This document shows positions 1 to 4,415 of a stretch of 5,678 nt of DNA, piece after piece. Each line of letters begins with the position of its first letter. The stretch's first letter is position 1. The translations under genes were made by a program, and so were the position numbers. This DNA comes from Oscillospiraceae bacterium. GTDB lineage: Bacteria > Bacillota > Clostridia > Oscillospirales > Oscillospiraceae. The notes beneath the pieces are model-generated. The model was given only the letters and a program-made list of their open reading frames with translations. It was not told the origin of the DNA and did no database searches. The stretch is from the NCBI GenBank assembly GCA_017557265.1, contig JAFZAM010000141.1:1-5678 (forward strand), read 5' to 3'.

Positions 1-859
1 GCGTCTCGAGGCTGACAGGCTCCTGAGCGATCTTGAGTATGTCGCGTATCTTCTCGACGGGCATGTTCATCTCCTCGGCGACCTCCTCGGGCGTCGGATC
101 GTGTCCGAGCTCCTGCAGGAGCTGACGGGAGACGCGGATGACCTTGTTTATCGTCTCGACCATGTGGACGGGGATGCGTATCGTCCTCGCCTGGTCGGCT
201 ATGGATCGGGTTATCGCCTGACGTATCCACCACGTCGCGTATGTGGAAAACTTGTAGCCCTTAGTATGGTCGAATTTCTCTACTGCCTTGATAAGGCCGA
301 GGTTGCCCTCCTGGATGAGGTCGAGAAACAGCATGCCGCGGCCGACGTAGCGCTTGGCTATGCTCACGATGAGACGGAGGTTGGCTTCCGCCATGCGGCG
401 GCCCGCCTCCTCGTCGCCCTCGGCCATGCGCTTGGCGAGCTCTATCTCCTCCTCGGGAGTGAGCAGGGCGACCTTGCCTATCTCCTTGAGGTACATGCGG
501 ACGGGATCGTCTATGCTGAACGTCTCGGCGAGAGCGTCGGTATTGGCGATCTCCTCCTCGCTTATCTCCTCGTTTTCCTCTATCTCCTCGAGCTCGGAGA
601 TGTCGGGGACGAGCTCGTCCTCGACCATGCTCGGGAAATCGTCGTCTATGGTCTCGATACCGAGATTTTCGAGAGTCTCATAGAATCTGTCTATCTGTTC
701 GGGCTCGAGATGCAGCTCCTCGAAGGCGTCGAGCACCTCCTTGATGGTCACGCTGCCGTTTTTCTTGCCCTTCTCGATTATCTCGCCGAGTTTCGCCTTT
801 ACGGCGTCGTTCATGGCGTTCTCCGGCGCCGGCTGTTCGGCCTTTTTCTTGGTCGCCAT
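1..859 (-). CDS. rpoD: Primary RNA polymerase sigma factor RpoD/SigA, C-terminus cut off by the window edge
   Basis: Housekeeping sigma-70 factor that directs core RNA polymerase to -35/-10 promoters. 286 residues are visible. Residues 17-65 look like region 1.1 and residues 67-106 are a very acidic linker. Region 1.2 begins at about residue 117 with DDPVRMYLKEIGKVALL. Region 2 spans roughly residues 157-227 and includes AKRYVGRGMLFLDLIQEGN and the -10 melting/recognition helix YATWWIRQAITRSIADQ. Region 3 follows (IRIPVHMVETINKVIR, then LLQELGHDPTPEEVAEEM) and the frame ends in AQEPVSLET. Region 3.2 and all of region 4, the -35 reader, lie beyond base 1. B. subtilis SigA is 371 residues, so about 85 are probably missing. 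The start at 859 is set by a strong Shine-Dalgarno and by the match to sigma N-termini. It lies 21 bases after the dnaG stop, so it is very likely cotranscribed with dgt and dnaG. Identification is certain; only the 3' end is unseen. Confidence 0.98.
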   Translation of the reverse strand, partial: MATKKKAEQPAPENAMNDAVKAKLGEIIEKGKKNGSVTIKEVLDAFEELHLEPEQIDRFYETLENLGIETIDDDFPSMVEDELVPDISELEEIEENEEISEEEIANTDALAETFSIDDPVRMYLKEIGKVALLTPEEEIELAKRMAEGDEEAGRRMAEANLRLIVSIAKRYVGRGMLFLDLIQEGNLGLIKAVEKFDHTKGYKFSTYATWWIRQAITRSIADQARTIRIPVHMVETINKVIRVSRQLLQELGHDPTPEEVAEEMNMPVEKIRDILKIAQEPVSLET

Positions 860-865
860 CTGTTT

Positions 866-874
866 TCCTCCTTA
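866..874 (-). promoter_or_regulatory. Ribosome binding site of rpoD
   Basis: On the minus strand TAAGGAGGA lies 6 bases before the ATG at 859, inside the 21-base gap between dnaG and rpoD. It is an almost perfect anti-16S match and fixes the rpoD start. It suggests rpoD is translated strongly even though it is the last visible gene of the operon. Confidence 0.9.
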
Positions 875-880
875 TCCCTC

Positions 881-2635
881 TCAGCTTTCGTAAGCTTTGT
901 TTTCGAGATATTTATTTCTGGCCGCCATCAGGTCGTCCGACGCCGCGAGGCGTTGGGTCCTGATGACGTCTATGTACGTTTTAAGGGTCTTCGCTGCGTC
1001 GGCCGCCGTCTGCGGCTTCTGCGATATGCGCGTGAGCTCCTGCGCCTCCTCGGGCTTTAAAAGCGGGATGAGCGCGGAGGCGTCGACGCTTTTGAGCTGC
1101 GCGGCGCGCGTCGTTATCATCGAATACACGCTGCCGAGAAACGGCGAGGTGAATTCCTCGCTCTTGAGGTCGCATTTGGAGATGAGCGACGGGTCGAGCA
1201 TCAGCAGATTCACGACGCCTTCCTCCGCCGCGGCGCTTTTGACGTCCTTATAGCGGAGATTGCGGTCGGCGGGCTGCATGGCGCTCGCGGGTCGGGAGGC
1301 CTCCTTTTCCCGCTGCCTTCTCGCGGCGGCGGCGAGCCGCTTTCTCGCGCGCTCGACCTCCGAGAGCATCGATTCGCGCGATACGCCCGCGGTCTCGGCG
1401 GCGCGTCCGGCGTATACCTCGCGCTCGACGGGACTCGCGAGCTTGGCTATGAGCTCGCCCGCTTTTTTGAGGTACTCCACTCTGCCGTCGTCGCTCTCGA
1501 GATCGGCGGAGCCGCGCAGGACGGCCAGTTCATATTCTATGTGGTTCTCGCTGACACGCATGAGCTTTTCAAACGAGGCCGCGCCGTTGAGCTTTATATA
1601 GTCGTCCGCGTCTATCTTGACCTTTTTCCCGTCCACGACTCTGTCCGGAAGATGCAGGACCTTGACGGAAAACTCGGAATTCTTGAGGATGCTTATCGCG
1701 CGGTCTGTCGCCTTTATGCCGGGGGGATCGTTGTCGTAGCAGATGATGATCTCTTTGGCGTAGCGCGAGATGAGCCGCGTCTGCTCCGTCGTGAGCGAAG
1801 TGCCCATCGTGGCGACGGCGTTGTCGATGCCCGCCTGATGGAGCGTCACGACGTCGATGTTGCCCTCGACGAGAAGTATGCTGCCGCGCTTGGTGTTCTT
1901 GGCGAAGTTTATGCCGTAAAGCGAACGGCGCTTTGAGTAGAGCATCGTCTCGGGAGAATTGAGGTACTTGGGCTCGGAGCCGTCGAGCGAACGGCCGGCA
2001 AACGCTATGACGTCGCCGCGGACGTCGATGACCGGAAACATGAGCCTGTTGCGGAACTTGTCGTAGATGCGGCCGTTCTTGCCCGTGCTGACGAGGCCTG
2101 CGTCAATGAGCTCGCGCTTTGTGTAGCCCTTTTCCGTCATGGCGCGGATGAGCGCGTCCCACGAATCCGGCGCGGCGCCGAGGCCGAAGTTTCTGACCGT
2201 GCGCGGCGTGAGCTCGCGCTTTTTCGCGTATTCCGCCGCGGCCGCGCCCTCCGGAGCGGAGAGCATGGCGTTATAAAACCTCGCGGCGTCCTTGTTGAGC
2301 TCGAGCAGTCGCTTTCTGCGCTTTGCTCCGTCGTCGTCTTGCTCCTCGGGGACGGCAAGTCCCGCTCTGTCGGCGAGAAAGCGCACGGCGTCGGGATAGC
2401 TGAGGTTCTCTATCTCCATTATGAAATTGATGACCCCGCCGCCCTTGCCGCAGCCGAAGCAGTAATAAAGCTGCTTGGACTCGGAGACGGAGAACGAGCC
2501 CGTCTTCTCGTTGTGGAAGGGGCAGAGTCCGAACATGTTCGAGCCCTTGCGGGTAAGCTGGACGTAGTTCGAGACGACGTCGACTATATTGCTGCGCTCG
2601 ACGAGTTCCTCTATGAAGCTGTCGGGAAACGCCAT
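881..2635 (-). CDS. dnaG: DNA primase DnaG
   Basis: Synthesises RNA primers for Okazaki fragments at the replication fork, working with the replicative helicase. The protein is 584 residues, a normal full length. The CHC2 zinc ribbon is at residues 38-62 (C38, H41, C59, C62). The RNA polymerase core includes FRNRLMFPV (194-202), AFAGR (211-215) and KYLNSPET (223-230). The Toprim domain carries the metal-binding acids in VEGNID (E257, D261), YDND (D301, D303) and DAD (D342, D344), matching the E. coli E265/D269, D309/D311 and D345/D347 pattern. An Ala/Arg/Lys-rich linker (about 428-460) leads to a helical C-terminal domain (about 465-584), presumed to bind helicase. Small deviations: the loop after YDND reads PPG where AG is usual, and G46 replaces the usual Pro in the EKTPSF motif; neither removes a catalytic residue. 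Start at 2635, 10 bases after the dgt stop; middle gene of the dgt-dnaG-rpoD operon. Confidence 0.98.
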   Translation of the reverse strand: MAFPDSFIEELVERSNIVDVVSNYVQLTRKGSNMFGLCPFHNEKTGSFSVSESKQLYYCFGCGKGGGVINFIMEIENLSYPDAVRFLADRAGLAVPEEQDDDGAKRRKRLLELNKDAARFYNAMLSAPEGAAAAEYAKKRELTPRTVRNFGLGAAPDSWDALIRAMTEKGYTKRELIDAGLVSTGKNGRIYDKFRNRLMFPVIDVRGDVIAFAGRSLDGSEPKYLNSPETMLYSKRRSLYGINFAKNTKRGSILLVEGNIDVVTLHQAGIDNAVATMGTSLTTEQTRLISRYAKEIIICYDNDPPGIKATDRAISILKNSEFSVKVLHLPDRVVDGKKVKIDADDYIKLNGAASFEKLMRVSENHIEYELAVLRGSADLESDDGRVEYLKKAGELIAKLASPVEREVYAGRAAETAGVSRESMLSEVERARKRLAAAARRQREKEASRPASAMQPADRNLRYKDVKSAAAEEGVVNLLMLDPSLISKCDLKSEEFTSPFLGSVYSMITTRAAQLKSVDASALIPLLKPEEAQELTRISQKPQTAADAAKTLKTYIDVIRTQRLAASDDLMAARNKYLENKAYES

Positions 2636-2641
2636 CGTCAG

Positions 2642-2647
2642 CCCCCT
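2642..2647 (-). promoter_or_regulatory. Ribosome binding site of dnaG, overlapping the dgt stop codon
   Basis: The minus strand reads TAGGGGGCTGACG immediately before the dnaG ATG. The AG of the dgt stop TAG is also the start of the AGGGGG Shine-Dalgarno, 6 bases before the ATG. The site is less canonical than those of dgt and rpoD (GGGGG rather than GGAGG). This layout suggests dnaG translation depends in part on ribosomes finishing dgt. Primase is usually kept at low levels, which fits, but the coupling is inferred. Confidence 0.7.
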
Positions 2648-3653
2648 ATCTTATCTTCCACGCGGCGGGAACGTATATCTCCTCAAATTTGTCCACCGCG
2701 AATTTGTCCGTCATGCCGGAGATGTAGTCGCAGACGACGCGAACGCCGGAATACCTGTCGAGCAGGGCGCGATAGTCCTCGGGAAGTCTGTTGAGATCGG
2801 CCAGATAGTACCTGTTCAGCCCGTCGAGGATTCCGAGCACCTTCGACTCCTCGCCCTTGGCGACGGGATTGCGGTACACCATGGCGTACATGAAGTCGTG
2901 GAAGCGCTCGACCATGACGGCCATATCCTCCTCCATGCCGACTTCGCCCGTCCTCTCACCGTACTCGATGACGGCCTTGATGAGAGTATTGAGCCTCTGG
3001 CTGTACCTCTCGCCGACGGTCGCGCGGAGCTCCTCCGGGATGTCGGAATCGACGAGGATGCCGGCGCGGATGGCGTCGTCGACGTCGTGGTTTATATAGG
3101 CGAGCTTATCGGCGAGTCTGACGACCCTGCCCTCAAGGGTGCAGGCCGTCCCGTCTCCGACGTGGTTGACTATGCCGTCGCGCACCTCGAAAGTGAGGTT
3201 CAGACCGCGGCCGTTCTTTTCAAGCACGTCCACGACGCGAAGGCTCTGCTCGTTATGCTGAAAGCCCTCCGGGCACAGCTGGGCGAGCGCTCTCTCGCCC
3301 GCGTGGCCGAACGGCGTGTGACCGAGGTCGTGCCCCCATGCGACGGCCTCCGTCAGGTCCTCGTTTAATCCGAGCGCGCGCGATATCGTCCTCGCGATGC
3401 GCACGACCTCGATGGTGTGCGTCATGCGTGTCCTGTAATGGTCGCCCTCCGGCTGCAGGAACACCTGCGTCTTGTGCTTGAGGCGGCGGAAGGATTTTGA
3501 ATGGACTATGCGGTCTATATCCCGCTGAAAGCAGGTCCTTATCTCGCAGGGCTCCTCCTCGACCATGCGGCCGCGCGAATCTGCGGAAAGCATGGCGCCG
3601 GGCATGCAGAGGATCCTCTCAGCCTCTTCGCGTCTCTCTCTCGGGGTCGACAT
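2646..3653 (-). CDS. dgt: HD-domain deoxyguanosinetriphosphate triphosphohydrolase-like protein
   Basis: Member of the dGTPase family of HD phosphohydrolases, which cleave dNTPs to deoxynucleoside and triphosphate and so help set dNTP pools. The 335 residues are typical of the short Firmicute form. Visible motifs: IRTCFQRDIDRIVHSKSFRRLKHKTQVF (about 38-65); first metal ligand H79 in RMTHT; the HD pair H108-D109 in GHDLGHTPFGHAGE; QHNEQSLRV with H133-N134; and the last ligand D182 in RLADKLAYINHD. All four H...HD...D ligands are present, so it should be active. Real substrate preference (dGTP or several dNTPs, often allosterically controlled) cannot be read from sequence. The start at 3653 is supported by an AAGGAGG site 8 bases upstream. 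It is the first gene of the operon, with dnaG 10 bases downstream. This order is a common clostridial arrangement and links dNTP control to replication and transcription initiation. Confidence 0.93.
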   Translation of the reverse strand: MSTPRERREEAERILCMPGAMLSADSRGRMVEEEPCEIRTCFQRDIDRIVHSKSFRRLKHKTQVFLQPEGDHYRTRMTHTIEVVRIARTISRALGLNEDLTEAVAWGHDLGHTPFGHAGERALAQLCPEGFQHNEQSLRVVDVLEKNGRGLNLTFEVRDGIVNHVGDGTACTLEGRVVRLADKLAYINHDVDDAIRAGILVDSDIPEELRATVGERYSQRLNTLIKAVIEYGERTGEVGMEEDMAVMVERFHDFMYAMVYRNPVAKGEESKVLGILDGLNRYYLADLNRLPEDYRALLDRYSGVRVVCDYISGMTDKFAVDKFEEIYVPAAWKIR

Positions 3654-3661
3654 TTCGCCCG

Positions 3662-3668
3662 CCTCCTT
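3662..3668 (-). promoter_or_regulatory. Ribosome binding site of dgt
   Basis: The minus strand carries AAGGAGG, with 8 bases to the ATG at 3653. It decides the dgt start over internal Met17 and Met21, which lack comparable sites. Confidence 0.85.
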
Positions 3669-3699
3669 TTCTTCTCAAAGCGACTTATTTCTCTTTACG

Positions 3700-3725
3700 A
3701 CTATATAATACGATTTTTTTGTCAA
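3700..3725 (-). promoter_or_regulatory. Probable promoter zone of the dgt-dnaG-rpoD operon
   Basis: This AT-rich stretch sits 45-70 bases upstream of dgt. On the minus strand there is a perfect -35 hexamer TTGACA (3725-3720). It is followed by -10-like hexamers TATTAT (3710-3705), TATATA (3707-3702) and TATAGT (3705-3700). Their spacers to TTGACA are 9, 12 and 14 bases, all shorter than the usual 16-18. So either TTGACA is not the working -35, or the -10 is a weak hexamer nearer the gene. That a promoter lies here is likely because dgt is the first gene of a divergent operon; the exact elements are uncertain. Confidence 0.4.
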
Positions 3726-3836
3726 AAACCCTTTATTTTTATCGCCGCAGTCCCAAAATGTTTTTTCAAATGCCCGAAAAGCCGCGATTAAGTATAGACA
3801 ATATTAGAGTTATATAGTATTATTTAGTATTATAAG
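3701..3836. repeat. Three copies of a GTATTAT-type motif in the divergent intergenic region
   Basis: The plus strand has GTATTATTTAG at 3817-3827 and GTATTATAAG at 3827-3836. The core TAGTATTAT recurs at 3815-3823 and 3825-3833, exactly 10 bases apart, one helical turn. The minus strand has GTATTATATAG at 3711-3701, so the plus-strand 3827-3834 copy and 3704-3711 form a perfect 8-base inverted match. Each copy contains a TATTAT -10-like hexamer, so the simplest reading is repeated promoter elements. A shared operator is possible but unproven, and low sequence complexity raises the chance of coincidence. Confidence 0.4.
3795..3823 (+). promoter_or_regulatory. Sigma-A type promoter of purE-purF
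   Basis: TAGACA (3795-3800) and TATTAT (3818-3823) each match five of six consensus bases (TTGACA, TATAAT) and are separated by exactly 17 bases. Transcription would begin near 3830, giving a leader of about 64 bases to the purE ATG. That leader is too short for a purine riboswitch plus terminator, and I see neither. A second -10-like copy ten bases downstream could allow an alternative start. No clear PurR box was recognised. Confidence 0.65.
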
Positions 3837-3893
3837 TAATGCATTCAGTTAAAAAACCACCATCTGTTGTATCTTCGATTTTTGGAGGTCGAA

Positions 3894-4385
3894 ATGAAAA
3901 AAGCAGCGGTAATAATGGGCTCGGACAGCGACGCTCCCGTCGTATCCGCCGCCGTCGACAGGCTCAAGTCCTTCGGGATACCCGTCGAGGTCAGGATAAT
4001 CTCCGCCCACAGGACGCCAGGCGTCGCCTCGGAATTCGCTTCCGCGGCGGCAGAAAGTGGCTTCGGCGTGATAATAGCCGCCGCGGGCAAGGCGGCGCAT
4101 CTTGCGGGCTTCATTGCGGCGCACACGACGCTCCCCGTCATCGGCCTCCCGATGAAGTCCTCCTTCATGGACGGGCTCGACAGTCTTCTCTCCGTCGTGC
4201 AGATGCCCACGGGCGTCCCCGTCGCGACGGTCGGCGTCGGAGCGGCCGAGAACGCGGGCATTCTCGCCGCGCAGATACTCGCTCTCTCGGACGACGCCCT
4301 CGCCGCGAAGCTCGCGGAGTTCAAGGCGGACATGACGCGCAAGGTCATGGAAAAGGACGAGGCTTTCGGCGGAAAGCTCGACTGA
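3894..4385 (+). CDS. purE: N5-carboxyaminoimidazole ribonucleotide mutase PurE (class I)
   Basis: Catalyses formation of CAIR (4-carboxy-AIR) in de novo purine synthesis. Class I enzymes convert N5-CAIR, made by PurK from AIR and bicarbonate. The protein is 163 residues, the usual length. Motifs: GSDSD (residues 9-13), SAHRTP (37-42, with H39 matching the catalytic His45 of E. coli PurE), AGKAAHLAG (64-72), PVIGLPM (81-87), GLDSLLSVVQMPTGVPVATV (94-113) and ENAGILAAQIL (119-129). The GLDSLLSVVQMP segment and SAHRTP loop fit class I, not the class II AIR carboxylase of spirochaetes. The ATG at 3894 is chosen because GGAGG at 3884-3888 lies 5 bases before it and the product then begins MKKAAVIMGSDSD like other PurE proteins; an in-frame TTG at 3867 has no such support. 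First gene of the rightward operon, 30 bases before the purF-like gene. No purK is visible in the window. Confidence 0.96.
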   Translation: MKKAAVIMGSDSDAPVVSAAVDRLKSFGIPVEVRIISAHRTPGVASEFASAAAESGFGVIIAAAGKAAHLAGFIAAHTTLPVIGLPMKSSFMDGLDSLLSVVQMPTGVPVATVGVGAAENAGILAAQILALSDDALAAKLAEFKADMTRKVMEKDEAFGGKLD

Positions 4386-4402
4386 GATCATTTCTAATCG
4401 AC

Positions 4403-4407
4403 AGGAG
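4403..4407 (+). promoter_or_regulatory. Ribosome binding site of the purF-like gene
   Basis: AGGAG lies 8 bases before the ATG at 4416, within the 30-base purE-purF gap. No terminator hairpin is visible in the gap, so the two genes are probably cotranscribed. An in-frame TAA at 4395-4397 stands just upstream, so the protein cannot begin much earlier. This matters because the expected N-terminal cysteine is absent. Confidence 0.75.
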
Positions 4408-4415
4408 TCATCACT

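Noticed and set aside
101..1060. Plus-strand open frame of 319 codons opposite rpoD and the end of dnaG
   Set aside because: The minus strand is certain to encode RpoD and DnaG here; the plus-strand product is Leu/Val/Arg-rich mirror sequence with no domain.
2589..3368. Plus-strand open frame of 259 codons opposite dgt and the dnaG start
   Set aside because: Antisense shadow. All HD-domain ligands of dgt are on the minus strand.
3769..3782. PurR-box-like CCGAAAAG in the intergenic region
   Set aside because: It only partly resembles the Firmicute PurR consensus CCGAAC flanked by A/T, and no second copy is present; not enough to call an operator.
3497..3817. Short plus-strand open frames covering the dgt start and the intergenic region
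   Set aside because: They begin inside the dgt gene on the opposite strand, lack an RBS and end in AT-rich non-coding DNA with low-complexity products.
3830..3893. Possible purine riboswitch in the purE leader
   Set aside because: The leader from the predicted start is only about 64 bases, and I see no purine aptamer core or terminator hairpin with a T-run.
3874..3893. Small hairpin TTCGA/TCGAA with the purE Shine-Dalgarno in its 10-base loop
   Set aside because: Only five base pairs with a large loop; too weak to claim control of translation without conservation data.
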